Shown: piece after piece, positions 53,818-64,000 of the stretch | How positions within the stretch are numbered: the stretch's first letter is position 1 | Layout of the letters: every line of letters starts with the position of its first letter | NCBI GenBank assembly: GCA_902812875.1 | Contig: CADDZV010000006.1 | Location: 1-64,000 of the forward strand | From: Clostridiales bacterium | GTDB lineage: Bacteria > Bacillota > Sulfobacillia > CADDZV01 | Direction of reading: 5' to 3' | DNA: 64,000 bases | Notes under the pieces: generated by a model | Seen by the model: only the letters and a program-made list of their open reading frames with translations | Told to the model about the DNA's origin: nothing | The model's database searches: none | Position numbers and translations under genes: made by a program

Positions 53818-54549
53818 TTGCGCGAGTGGTTCGTCATCGTATCGATTATCCTCATCGCGGTGCTGGGAGCGATCTGGATGCCGCTCGACCGTAAAATGGC
53901 CCGGCAGCTGCAGAAAATGCGGCTTGCTCCGCCCCCCGGCACGCCTGGGGTGCGCACCTATGCCTGGGAGGAAAAGATTCAGGCCTACCGGCGGCGGGTG
54001 ATCATAAACTCGTCGTTTCTCGTGGCGATTACCCTGATCATCATCTTTGGCATTGGCTGGCCGTCGGTGTACTTCAACCGGCAGACTGTGCTCACGTATA
54101 CGCCGCCACAGGCGAGGCCGGCGCCGGCGGGGGCGGCGTGGCAGTACGCGTTTACGGGCGAAGTGGGGCTTGGGTTTGTACCGGGCACTGACACCGCCAT
54201 CGTGGTGAATACCCAGGTACACTTCGTGCACATCTATTTCATCAGTGCGGCCGGGCAGATGTGGCAGGCGGAGCTGCCGCAGGATTCCTACCCGGCGATC
54301 ACCGCGGTGGCGGACGGCAGCGGCACGCTCGTCGGCGTAAGCAGCGGCCCGCAGTCGTTTACCCTGCGGCTAGGTTCAGACGAGCAGGTGACTGGCGAAC
54401 AGGCGGGCCTCCCGTCGGGAGGAAGCCCGGTGTCCATAAGCTTCAATGGTGAGGCGGCCGGTGAGCACCTGCGATGCCAGGCGACGTACCGGTCCGGTTT
54501 CTGGGTGGGATCGCTTGGCAACACCTTGGTCACGGCCGTGCCAAAATAA
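53818..54549 (+). CDS. Membrane protein with two helices and an extracytoplasmic beta domain
   Basis: The 243-residue protein has helices at about 4-22 and 62-80, a basic cytoplasmic loop between them and a 155-residue C-terminal part rich in strands, probably outside. No family is recognised. The start is TTG after a GAGAGGCGG site. It stands alone after the clpE terminator. The tail contains weak repeats of about 30 residues (VGLGFVPGTDTAIVV; GTLVGVSSGP) that could be propeller-like blades. Confidence 0.55.
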   Translation: MREWFVIVSIILIAVLGAIWMPLDRKMARQLQKMRLAPPPGTPGVRTYAWEEKIQAYRRRVIINSSFLVAITLIIIFGIGWPSVYFNRQTVLTYTPPQARPAPAGAAWQYAFTGEVGLGFVPGTDTAIVVNTQVHFVHIYFISAAGQMWQAELPQDSYPAITAVADGSGTLVGVSSGPQSFTLRLGSDEQVTGEQAGLPSGGSPVSISFNGEAAGEHLRCQATYRSGFWVGSLGNTLVTAVPK

Positions 54550-54684
54550 CCGCGTATAATTCTGCCAGCCGGCGGGCATGCCTATAAACGCCCGTGGCAC
54601 GCTGATCACGCCCCGGCCGTCGGTGGACGGGCCCGGCAGCACGATCAGAAGCCGCGGGCTTTTTATCGTGAGGGGCGCAGGCGC

Positions 54685-55101
54685 GTGTCAGCTCTGGCGG
54701 CGGCCAGGCGGGATCCTGGCATCAAGGGCAGGCAAAGCGGGCGGCCAGCCTGGTGGCGGCTGGCCGTACTCGGGCTTGGGGCCGGTTTTGCCAATGGCTT
54801 TCTTGGTACCGGCGGCGGCAGTCTGATCGTCCCCCTGTTGGTCTTCTGGCTCCGCACACCGGAACGGCCTGCCCACGGTTCTGCCCTGCCCGCGGTGATG
54901 CTTACGTCGGTGGTATCGGCCGTGGTGTACATGCGCCATGCCTTCGTGAACTGGGACTTGAGCCTGAAAGTAGCCCTGGGTGGGATGGTGGGGGCCTACA
55001 TCGGGGCGAAACTCACGCAGCGGCTGCACCCGCTTTTACTCCGCCGCATTTTCGCCTTCTTCATGCTGGTGGCGGCTGTGCGCATGCTGTGGGGGAGATG
55101 A
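54685..55101 (+). CDS. TauE/SafE-family half-transporter, first gene
   Basis: The 138-residue membrane protein has one TauE/SafE repeat, with the diagnostic GAGFANGFLGTGGGSLIVPLL and about four helices. Full-length members have two such repeats in one chain. Here the second repeat is a separate gene 4 bases on, so the pair may work as a heterodimer exporting sulfite, sulfonates or similar anions. GTG start; a short hairpin-rich stretch of 135 bases precedes it. Confidence 0.75.
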   Translation: MSALAAARRDPGIKGRQSGRPAWWRLAVLGLGAGFANGFLGTGGGSLIVPLLVFWLRTPERPAHGSALPAVMLTSVVSAVVYMRHAFVNWDLSLKVALGGMVGAYIGAKLTQRLHPLLLRRIFAFFMLVAAVRMLWGR

Positions 55102-55105
55102 GCAC

Positions 55106-55498
55106 ATGTGGGTGATCGTCGCGGCCGCCGCCACCGGTATCCTGAGCGGCATGGCCGTAGGCGGCGGGTCTTTGCTGGTACCGGTGCTGGTCTACCTTTT
55201 CGGGGTTCCCCAGCACCAGGCCCAGGGAGTGACCCTCGTGAGCTTTGTGCCGGTGGCGGCGGTGGCGGTGTACGCGCACTGGCGAAGCCGCAACATCATC
55301 TGGGGCATCTCTGCCGGCATCCTCCTCGGGAGCCTGGCCGGGGCAGTGGCGGGAGCGACGCTGGCCGCGGTAACCAAGGCCGCCGTGCTGCGGCGGGTGT
55401 TTGGCCTCTACCTGGCCGGCATGGGCCTGTATGCCTTTTTCCAGCGTGATGAGCCCGCTAGTGCACAGGGGCAAGGAAAAGGCCAATCAGATAGGTGA
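55106..55498 (+). CDS. TauE/SafE-family half-transporter, second gene
   Basis: The 130-residue partner has the matching repeat (GILSGMAVGGGSLLVPVLVYL) and about four helices. GGGGGAG lies 8 bases before the ATG. It overlaps the convergent iron transporter gene by 41 bases at its 3' end. Two half-genes with opposite topology potential are typical of split members of this family. Confidence 0.75.
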   Translation: MWVIVAAAATGILSGMAVGGGSLLVPVLVYLFGVPQHQAQGVTLVSFVPVAAVAVYAHWRSRNIIWGISAGILLGSLAGAVAGATLAAVTKAAVLRRVFGLYLAGMGLYAFFQRDEPASAQGQGKGQSDR

Positions 55499-56612
55499 TG
55501 GTGGCTTCTGCCACTCCGATGACGGTCATCTCCATACCGCTGGCGAGCCAGGACCGGCCCGTGATGATGGTCTTGGCGGCACCCACCGCAAAATGTGCGA
55601 GGGTGCTGATGATGGCGGAGGCGACGATCGCTGGTACACCCTGGGTGAAGAGAAACGGGATGACGGGTATGAGTGCCCCCACCGCTGTCGACACGACCGA
55701 CGAAACCGCGGCCCGGATGGGATTGGGGAAGTTGGCCTCCGAAAGCCCAAGCTCGTGATGGGCAAGCGTTTTCAGTAGTTGCTCCGGATTTTGTGCCATG
55801 CGCTCGGCGAGGAGGCCGGCTTCCTGCTCGCTAAGTCCGGAAAGCTCATAGAACAGTTCCAGCTCTTGTTTTTCTTCCTCGGGGTCTTGGGAAATCTCGT
55901 CGCGCTCGCGGGCCAGCTCTGCTTCGTAAATCTCGCGTTCCGACTTGGCTGCCAGGTAGGCGCCGGAGCCCATCGACAAGGCGCTGGCCAAAAGCCCTGC
56001 CATGCCGGCGACCACCACGACGTGCCCACCGCCGGAGTAACCGGCCATGCCCGAGACAATGCCGAACACCGCCCCCAAACCGTCGTTGACCCCGTAAATG
56101 GCATCGCCTACCCAGCCGCTGCCGGTGCGGTGCCACCGTTCGCGGCCTTGCAGGGCCGCGAGGGCGTGCTCCGGCCCGGCCTCGCGCAAAAGCGAACGGA
56201 TGACCGACGAATGGGCTTTCTCCTCCAGGCGCACCCGCCCGAGTACCTCCCGGGCGTCCCTGCCGAGGATACCAGCCTGGGCACCGTAGCGGGCGGCATC
56301 CTTGTGTTCGGCCATCTCCACCTGCCGCAGCGCCGCCGTTGTACCGGCCAGTTGCCAAAGGCGCGTCCGCAAGCGGCTGAAAAAGCTGCTTGGCTCGTCC
56401 GGCAACGGTTCTCCCAGGGAAGCCAGCTGGGCGGCCCACTTGGAGGCATGTTCTTCCTCGGCGGCCGCCAGCTTGAGAAGCACGCCACGGCGCCGGGCAT
56501 CGGTCTCAGCTTCCGCCAGGGCTCGGTAAAGACGCGCCCCGTCCCGTTCCCGCCGCCAGTTGGCCTTCAAGGTACGTACAAGTTCGTCACGATTTGCCGC
56601 TTGGTCAGTCAT
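55458..56612 (-). CDS. Ferritin-like/VIT1 fusion iron or manganese transporter
   Basis: The 384-residue protein joins an N-terminal rubrerythrin/ferritin-like domain (residues 1-140; paired E-x-x-H motifs AEEEHA and LEEKAHS) to a VIT1/CCC1 transport domain from about 165 (DAIYGVNDGLGAVFGIV, with the MGSGAYLA turn). The ferritin part may sense or oxidise Fe(II) and the membrane part exports it, as in MbfA-type proteins. It is the last minus-strand gene before the transporter operon upstream of it. Confidence 0.88.
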   Translation of the reverse strand: MTDQAANRDELVRTLKANWRRERDGARLYRALAEAETDARRRGVLLKLAAAEEEHASKWAAQLASLGEPLPDEPSSFFSRLRTRLWQLAGTTAALRQVEMAEHKDAARYGAQAGILGRDAREVLGRVRLEEKAHSSVIRSLLREAGPEHALAALQGRERWHRTGSGWVGDAIYGVNDGLGAVFGIVSGMAGYSGGGHVVVVAGMAGLLASALSMGSGAYLAAKSEREIYEAELARERDEISQDPEEEKQELELFYELSGLSEQEAGLLAERMAQNPEQLLKTLAHHELGLSEANFPNPIRAAVSSVVSTAVGALIPVIPFLFTQGVPAIVASAIISTLAHFAVGAAKTIITGRSWLASGMEMTVIGVAEATITYLIGLFLAPVH

Positions 56613-56628
56613 CTTGGAAAGCCTCGCC

Positions 56629-57582
56629 TTACCCTGCCTTTAGCCGCGGGTCCAGGGCATCCCGCAGGCCGTCGCCCAAAAGGTTCAGGGCCAGTACGGT
56701 CACGGTGATCGCAAAGCCCGGGAAAAACACTGCCCACGGGGCGGAGATGATGTAGTTCCGCGAGCGGCTGAGCATGGCTCCCCATTCCGGCTGCGGTAGC
56801 TGGGCGCCGAGACCCAGGAAGCCAAGGGCCGCTGCCTCCAGAATCGCCTCGGAGATGCCAAGCGTGGCCCGCACGATAATCGGTGCCAGCACGTTCGGGA
56901 GTATATGCCTGCGGATGATCCGGCCGGTGGGTACCCCGAGGGCCCGGGCCGACTCCACGTATTCCTGCTCCCGCACTGCCAGCACCGAGCCGCGCACGAT
57001 GCGGGCGTAGCTTGGAATCTCCACGATGCCGATGGCGATCATGGCCTTGTTGAGGCCATGGCCAAGCATGACCATGAGGGCCAGGGCCAAAAGTATGGAA
57101 GGAAACGCCAAAAGCACGTCCATGATCCGCATGATCACGTCATCGAGCGGCCCACCGTAATAACCGGCCACTGCTCCCAGGATCGTCCCCAGTATAAGGG
57201 CGATGCTCACTGCCACGAATCCCACTTCCAGGGATAGGCGGGCGCCGAAGATGACCCGCGAGAGGATGTCCCGGCCGAGCTCGTCCGTGCCCATGAGATG
57301 CGACCAGCTGGGGCGCTGCAGCACCGCCCGCAGGTCACCCTGGATGGGGCTATAGGGGGCAAACACCGGTGCAAACACTGCCACTACCACAATGAATGCG
57401 AGAAGGTACAGGCCGGCCATGGCGGCCCGGTTTCGTTTGAGTCTTTTCCACACCTCGCCTAGCTGCAGGTCGGCGGCCGTCTTGCGGAGGACGGCACCGA
57501 TCCGGCGGAATAAAGCCGGGACGGCGCGGCCGGCGCCTCGCTGGCGTTTTGATGCCGGGATGGGAGAAAAATCCTCGCTCAT
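56629..57582 (-). CDS. Peptide/nickel ABC permease, DppC type
   Basis: The 317-residue permease has an N-terminal cytoplasmic arm, the OppC_N region, and the EAA loop with EYVESARALGVPTGRIIRRHILPN. It has six helices and ends DALDPRLKAG, typical of DppC/OppC. AAAGGAG precedes the ATG. It follows the DppB gene by 11 bases. No ATPase genes (DppD/DppF) are visible here, so they lie elsewhere. Confidence 0.92.
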   Translation of the reverse strand: MSEDFSPIPASKRQRGAGRAVPALFRRIGAVLRKTAADLQLGEVWKRLKRNRAAMAGLYLLAFIVVVAVFAPVFAPYSPIQGDLRAVLQRPSWSHLMGTDELGRDILSRVIFGARLSLEVGFVAVSIALILGTILGAVAGYYGGPLDDVIMRIMDVLLAFPSILLALALMVMLGHGLNKAMIAIGIVEIPSYARIVRGSVLAVREQEYVESARALGVPTGRIIRRHILPNVLAPIIVRATLGISEAILEAAALGFLGLGAQLPQPEWGAMLSRSRNYIISAPWAVFFPGFAITVTVLALNLLGDGLRDALDPRLKAG

Positions 57583-57593
57583 ACGTGGCTCCT

Positions 57594-58595
57594 TTAACTG
57601 TAGCGAATACGCGGATCCAGGAACGCGTACACGATGTCTACCACCAGGTTGACGACCACGAACACGGTGGCCACCAGCAACACTGTTCCCTGGATCAGTG
57701 GAATATCCGAGTTCTGCACAGCGGAAACGGCGAGGCTGCCGATCCCCGGCCAGGAGAACACCGTCTCCGTAAGCACCGCCCCACCGAGGAGATAGCCGAA
57801 CTGCAACCCCACGACCGTGACCACGGGAATCATGGCGTTTTTCAGGGCATGCCGAAAGATCACACGGCGTTCGGGCACGCCCTTCGCCCTGGCCGTGCGG
57901 ATGTAGTCCTGCCGCACGACCTCCAGCATGCTGGAACGCGTCATCCGGGCGATTAGGCCGGTTGAATAGGCCGCCAGGGCCGTAGCCGGCAGGATGATGT
58001 GCCGCACGGCATCGCGGAAGGCGGGCCAGTTGTGCGTGACGGCCGCTTCGATGATGTAAAAGCCGGTGCGGAAATGGTAGCCGGCCTCCAGAGTGATGCG
58101 CCCGTCCACCGGCAGCCAGTGCAGATACACGGCGAACAGCTCGATCAGCATGAGCCCGAGCCAGAAAATAGGCATGGAAACGCCCAGCAGGGCTCCCACC
58201 ATGGCCAGATGGTCAATGACGGTGTATTGGCGGATGGCGGAAACAATGCCGGCCAAAATCCCCACCACGGACGCGATAAGAATGGCGGCCAGCGTAAGTT
58301 CGATCGTGTGCGGGAACCGGCGGCCGATTTCGTAGGTGACCGGAGCCCGCGTAAGATACGACCGCCCGAGATCGCCATGTAAGGCTTTCCACAGGAAGTC
58401 GCCGTACTGCACCCACACCGGGCGATCGAGGCCAAGCTCGTGTCGCAGGGCCGCCATCTGGGCCGGGGTGGCATGCTGCCCCAGGATGATCCCGGTGGGG
58501 TCAGGGATGACCTGCATTACCAGAAACACTGCCAGTGTGACACCCAGGAGCACCGGCACCAGCATCAGAAGTCTGCGGATGATATATGAGACCAT
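57594..58595 (-). CDS. Peptide/nickel ABC permease, DppB type
   Basis: The 333-residue permease starts MVSYIIRRLLMLVPVLLGVT as expected for DppB/OppB. The EAA loop reads DYIRTARAKGVPERRVIFRHALKN and it ends FLDPRIRYS. AAGGAG lies 7 bases before the ATG chosen; a longer frame upstream has no site. It pairs with DppC and the upstream binding protein. Confidence 0.92.
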   Translation of the reverse strand: MVSYIIRRLLMLVPVLLGVTLAVFLVMQVIPDPTGIILGQHATPAQMAALRHELGLDRPVWVQYGDFLWKALHGDLGRSYLTRAPVTYEIGRRFPHTIELTLAAILIASVVGILAGIVSAIRQYTVIDHLAMVGALLGVSMPIFWLGLMLIELFAVYLHWLPVDGRITLEAGYHFRTGFYIIEAAVTHNWPAFRDAVRHIILPATALAAYSTGLIARMTRSSMLEVVRQDYIRTARAKGVPERRVIFRHALKNAMIPVVTVVGLQFGYLLGGAVLTETVFSWPGIGSLAVSAVQNSDIPLIQGTVLLVATVFVVVNLVVDIVYAFLDPRIRYS

Positions 58596-58680
58596 GGGTA
58601 TGCTCCTTGTGGGCTTGGCCGCCTGCCGGCGGGGAGGGGCGCCGGGTTCCCCTCCCCGCAACAGCCGGAGTTCGCCGCTT

Positions 58681-60264
58681 CTACTTGGGCACTTTGTATC
58701 CGGCTTCCGCCAAGAGCTTCTTGGCCTCGGCCGGGTTGTACTCGTACGGTTTCAGGTTCGGGTCGTATCCGAGCATGCCCGGCGGCAGGGGACCGTTGGC
58801 CACTACCGCGATGCCCTTGTACAGGCTGTCCACGATGGCCTGCCGGTCGATGGCCATGCTCACCGCCTGGCGCACCTTGGGATTGTCAAACGGCGGCCGG
58901 TCCACCCGGAAGGCCAGGTAGTTGATGTTCATGCCGGGGCCGGACAGGAAGTTGATGTCCGGGCTGTTCTTCAGGCTGTCGACATCGGCCGGATCGATAC
59001 CGTCGATGATATCCACCGAGCCGGCCAGCAGTTCCTGGGCCCGCACCGTGTTGTCCTTGGTCACCTTGAAGATGACCTCGTCAACCTTGGGTTTGCCGTC
59101 CCAGTAGTTCGGATTGGCCTTCAGCACGATCTGCTGGTCTGGATCCCACTTTTCGAAGATGAACGGGCCGGTGCCAACCGGATGGCGCCCGAAATCAGCC
59201 CCGTACTTCTTGAGGGCTGTCGGGCTGACGATCGGCGCGGCCGGGCCCATGGCCAGGTTGAGCAGGAACGGAGCGTTCGGCTCCTTCAGCGTGATCTTGA
59301 CCGTGTAGTCGTCGACCTTCTCCACCTTGTCCACGTCGCCGAAGGTGAACGAGGCGTACGGCATGTCGGCGGTGGCGTTCTGTCCCACCTGGCGGCCGAT
59401 GCTGGCCACGACGGCGTCGGCGTTAAAGGGCGTGCCGTCGTGGAATTTCACGCCCTTGCGGAGGTGGAAGGTATAGACAAGCCCGTCGTCAGAAATCTGC
59501 CAGTCCGTGGCCAGGGCCGGCTTGATCTTGGTGGTGCCGGGCTCGAACGTGACGAGGGTGTCGTAAATGTTTTCGATGACCTTGGCGGATTCACCATCGT
59601 CGATCAGAGCCGGGTCCAGGGACAGGGAATCAGCCCCGCGGGCGTAAACCAGCACCTTCTGCTGGCCGGCGGGGACCTCCTTGTCAACGTTGTGCAAAAA
59701 GATGGACCCGGTGGGATACAGCACAAACCCGGTAACGTTCTTCCGGGTGGCGACCATGTCATTGGCGTGGCTGATGAACACCCAGGGGGCGTCCTGCACG
59801 ATGAGCTGGTCTGCCTGCTTGTACAGTTGGTCGCGCTTTTGCGGATCGGATTCCTTCTGGGCCTGGGTCAGAAGATCATCGACCTGGGGGTTCTTGTACC
59901 CCATGGCATTGAGGGCCCCGATCTGGCTGGAATGGAAATGGACGTAAAGGAAGTTGTCGGGGTCGCCGTTGTCGCCTATCCAGCCGAACAGGTACATTTG
60001 GCCGTTGCCTTTGCTCAGGATCTCGTCCTTGTACTCCGTCCAGCCGAACTGGTGGATGTTGACGACCGCGCCGAGGTTCTGCTGCAGCTGCTGCTGGATG
60101 GCCTCGGCCAGCTTGTCGCCTGCCGGGTTATAGGGCCGGGGGTTTGTGTAGGTGTAGAAATCGATGGTCAGCGGCTGTTTCTGGGTGCATCCGGCCAGGG
60201 CGAAGGCCCCCACTACCATCGCCACCAGCAGGATGATCGCTGCCACACGCTTTTGGAACTCCAC
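58681..60264 (-). CDS. Circularly permuted peptide-binding lipoprotein (SBP family 5)
   Basis: The 527-residue protein has a lipoprotein signal (LAGC, Cys26). The order of its family 5 binding domains is swapped. Residues 32-196 match the usual C-terminal part (YTYTNPRPYNPAG, GWIGDNGDPDNFLY, YKNPQVDDLL, DAPWVFISH). Residues 203-527 match the usual N-terminal part (LVYARGADSLSLDPAL, LRKGVKFHDGTPF, VGTGPFIFEKW), and the end LLAEAGYKVPK would normally lead straight into residue 32. Length equals a normal DppA. GTG start 7 bases after GGGAGGGTG. It should bind peptides for the DppBC pair. Confidence 0.85.
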   Translation of the reverse strand: MEFQKRVAAIILLVAMVVGAFALAGCTQKQPLTIDFYTYTNPRPYNPAGDKLAEAIQQQLQQNLGAVVNIHQFGWTEYKDEILSKGNGQMYLFGWIGDNGDPDNFLYVHFHSSQIGALNAMGYKNPQVDDLLTQAQKESDPQKRDQLYKQADQLIVQDAPWVFISHANDMVATRKNVTGFVLYPTGSIFLHNVDKEVPAGQQKVLVYARGADSLSLDPALIDDGESAKVIENIYDTLVTFEPGTTKIKPALATDWQISDDGLVYTFHLRKGVKFHDGTPFNADAVVASIGRQVGQNATADMPYASFTFGDVDKVEKVDDYTVKITLKEPNAPFLLNLAMGPAAPIVSPTALKKYGADFGRHPVGTGPFIFEKWDPDQQIVLKANPNYWDGKPKVDEVIFKVTKDNTVRAQELLAGSVDIIDGIDPADVDSLKNSPDINFLSGPGMNINYLAFRVDRPPFDNPKVRQAVSMAIDRQAIVDSLYKGIAVVANGPLPPGMLGYDPNLKPYEYNPAEAKKLLAEAGYKVPK

Positions 60265-60287
60265 TGGCTTTCACCCTCCCTCCGTGA

Positions 60288-60377
60288 AATGGTCATGACC
60301 GCGGCACACGGTCCGGGGCCAGGCGTAGGCCCGGCGGCACCTGGCCCGCAGGGGCCATGCCCGCTGTAATGGTCATG
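60288..60377. promoter_or_regulatory. Repeated AATGGTCATG element in the divergent control region
   Basis: AATGGTCATG occurs at 60288-60297 and 60368-60377, 80 bases apart, in the gap between the divergent binding-protein gene and guaB. The first copy is part of a perfect palindrome, GGTCATGACC. Such spaced repeats suggest a looping regulator site, but the protein is unknown. Confidence 0.35.
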
Positions 60378-60437
60378 TGGTATTCGTCTGCGGCCATGGC
60401 TATTCCTTCCTCAGAACGCTGCCGCGGACGGCCTGGC

Positions 60438-60466
60438 GGTACAAGCCTGGCGGGTGGTGGTATACT
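60438..60466 (+). promoter_or_regulatory. Probable extended -10 promoter of guaB
   Basis: TG-G-TATACT at 60458-60466 is an extended -10; the -35 position (GGTACA) matches only ACA. Transcription would start near 60473, giving a leader of about 25 bases. Confidence 0.4.
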
Positions 60467-60473
60467 GAAATGA

Positions 60474-62752
<2,279 letters not shown>

Positions 62753-62786
62753 GGATTAGTTATTTGCGGAAAAAGGGTGGGAATCC

Positions 62787-63995
62787 TTGATCAGCATGCC
62801 GCCGGTGCTTGCCCGCGTCGAAGTCGTTGACCGTTTCGATACTGCCGAAAGTCTGCTTGCAGAAATCCAGGACGATAGTGGTGGCCATGCGGCCGCCGGG
62901 GCCCGTGCCCTGGGAGGATTTGTGCTCCGGCTGGACGGCTTGGCGCCGGAGGAGGTGCGGTGGTTTGCTGGCCTTGGGCCGCATCCGGCCGTCATAACCG
63001 GCTATGGCCCGCTCGGGCCGGCCTGCCTGGCCGGCGGGCCGCCCAGCCTGCTGACAGAAATCTGCCAGGGGTTTCTGCAGAACCTGTCCGGCGAGCGCCT
63101 TGCGGCCTGGCAGGATGTCCTGGGCCCACCCATGGAATTTCTTGCGGGGAAACGACCGCGGTACTGGCAGATCCGCGATCGCGTCTTGTCCATGCAGAAT
63201 CGGACGCTCGTGATGGGGATCCTCAACGTCACGCCGGACTCGTTCTCGGACGGCGGGCGCTACCTTGATCCCGCCGCTGCCGTCGACCACGCCCTTGAGC
63301 TGGCCGCGGCCGGGGCAGACATCATCGACGTCGGGGCGGAATCCACCCGCCCGGGTGCGGTGCCGGTGGACGCCGGGGAGGAGTGGCGGCGGCTCGAGCC
63401 TGTGCTTGAGCGGTTGGTACCTAAACTTGGTGTGCCCATCAGCGTTGACACCTACAAGGCCGAGATAGCCCGGCGGGCCTTGGAGCTTGGGGTGCAGATC
63501 ATCAACGATGTGAGCGGCCTCGGCGATCCTGCCATGGCGTCCACGGTGGCCAATGCCGGGGCCGGGCTTGTGATCATGCATAATGCCGAGAAGGCACAAT
63601 ACCAAGACCTTGTCACCGAGGTGGCGTGGTTTTTACGCAACCGGCTTGCGGCCGCGCGCCGGGCCGGCATACCGGACGAGTTTGTGGTGTGTGACCCGGG
63701 GCTCGGGTTCGGGAAGAACGCCCGGCACAACTTCGTACTCATGAAACGGCTTCCGGCCATTGTCAGTCTTGGCCGGCCTGTGCTCGTGGGACCGTCGCGG
63801 AAACGCATGATCGGTCAGGTGTTGGGTACCGGCCCGCAGGAGCGGCTCGAGGGCACCATGGCCCTGGCCGCCCTGTCGGCCTGGATGGGGGCGGGCATTG
63901 TGCGGGTGCACGATGTGGCGGCTATCGTCCGTGTGACCCGCATGATCGATGCAGTACAGGACCCGACCTGGGGGGTGGCGCCAGATGGCGGCTGA
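62787..63995 (+). CDS. folP: Dihydropteroate synthase with N-terminal extension
   Basis: The 402-residue protein condenses pterin pyrophosphate with p-aminobenzoate in folate synthesis. The enzyme core starts near residue 140 with MGILNVTPDSFSDGG, followed by DVGAESTRPGA and CDPGLGFGK. About 135 residues precede the core, longer than the usual 270-280-residue enzyme, as in some clostridial forms; the extension contains no motif I recognise. Start TTG, with ATG three codons on as alternative. Confidence 0.92.
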   Translation: MISMPPVLARVEVVDRFDTAESLLAEIQDDSGGHAAAGARALGGFVLRLDGLAPEEVRWFAGLGPHPAVITGYGPLGPACLAGGPPSLLTEICQGFLQNLSGERLAAWQDVLGPPMEFLAGKRPRYWQIRDRVLSMQNRTLVMGILNVTPDSFSDGGRYLDPAAAVDHALELAAAGADIIDVGAESTRPGAVPVDAGEEWRRLEPVLERLVPKLGVPISVDTYKAEIARRALELGVQIINDVSGLGDPAMASTVANAGAGLVIMHNAEKAQYQDLVTEVAWFLRNRLAAARRAGIPDEFVVCDPGLGFGKNARHNFVLMKRLPAIVSLGRPVLVGPSRKRMIGQVLGTGPQERLEGTMALAALSAWMGAGIVRVHDVAAIVRVTRMIDAVQDPTWGVAPDGG

Positions 63996-64000
63996 TATCA
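63985..64000 (+). CDS. Possible start of the next gene (cut by window end)
   Basis: An ATG behind GGGGGGTGG overlaps the folP stop by 11 bases and stays open to the window edge (MAADI). A further folate gene such as folB or folK would be usual here, but five codons cannot show it. Confidence 0.3.

Noticed and set aside
58336-60369. 677-codon open frame on the plus strand opposite the binding-protein gene
   Set aside because: It is antisense to a clear family 5 binding protein and has no domain features; long shadow frames are common at this GC content.

Overview
The window reads as a chromosomal segment of a high-GC, spore-forming or spore-related Firmicute (Bacillota), probably thermophilic or a deep clostridial/Symbiobacterium/Thermaerobacter-type lineage. 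The basis is: G+C-rich codon usage throughout; the cdaA-cdaR-glmM-glmS order with a glmS ribozyme; a CtsR operator in front of a ClpE-type chaperone; SLH-domain and spore-coat-like proteins; strong GGAGG ribosome binding sites with many GTG and TTG starts. No rRNA, tRNA, insertion sequence, prophage or CRISPR array was seen.

Layout. 1-5.7 kb: end of a ROK sugar kinase, a secreted polysaccharide deacetylase, an SLH/GH18 glycosidase, a CBS-ACT protein, a patatin-like phospholipase and a coat-like protein with a Gly/Tyr-rich insert. 5.8-9.4 kb: a cytochrome b pair and a two-component system, all on the minus strand. 9.7-12.2 kb: a three-gene ABC exporter. 12.3-18.1 kb: the c-di-AMP/cell-wall amino-sugar block cdaA-cdaR-glmM, a glmS ribozyme, and glmS. 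18.1-20.4 kb: a minus-strand set with a GCS2 ligase, a phosphatidylserine decarboxylase-like enzyme and a DedA protein. 20.5-26.8 kb: acpS, nnrD, alr, a class I amidotransferase, a D-aminopeptidase, surE and a small membrane protein.

26.9-50.2 kb holds the least understood part. Four membrane proteins with very strong, nearly identical ribosome binding sites form one operon closed by a terminator. It is followed by an operon encoding two actin/Hsp70-fold ATPases of the 'glutamate mutase L' type, each paired with a protein made of barrel-sandwich (lipoyl-like) modules and a C-terminal KOW-like segment. A third pair, in which the ATPase has lost its nucleotide-binding loops, lies 10 kb further on. 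No glutamate mutase or other B12 mutase is present, so the usual annotation is probably wrong. I think this is an undescribed membrane-associated machine. Between the pairs are an amidohydrolase, a Cys-rich DUF483-like protein, a family 4 uracil-DNA glycosylase with a likely sliding-clamp motif, a hydroxyacid dehydrogenase, the tsaE-tsaB-rimI-tsaD tRNA/ribosome modification set, and an ABC/FtsX-type transporter.

50.2-64 kb: a zinc ribbon protein, a MoeB/ThiF-type E1 enzyme, CtsR-controlled clpE, two half-size TauE/SafE genes, a ferritin-like/VIT1 iron transporter, an oligopeptide ABC transporter whose binding protein looks circularly permuted, guaB, an unknown protein and folP.

The strongest findings are the triplicated ATPase/barrel-sandwich system with its membrane operon, the circularly permuted peptide-binding lipoprotein, the glmS ribozyme with an extra inserted hairpin, and the clamp motif on the uracil-DNA glycosylase. 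Functions are inferred from reading motifs; no database search was run.
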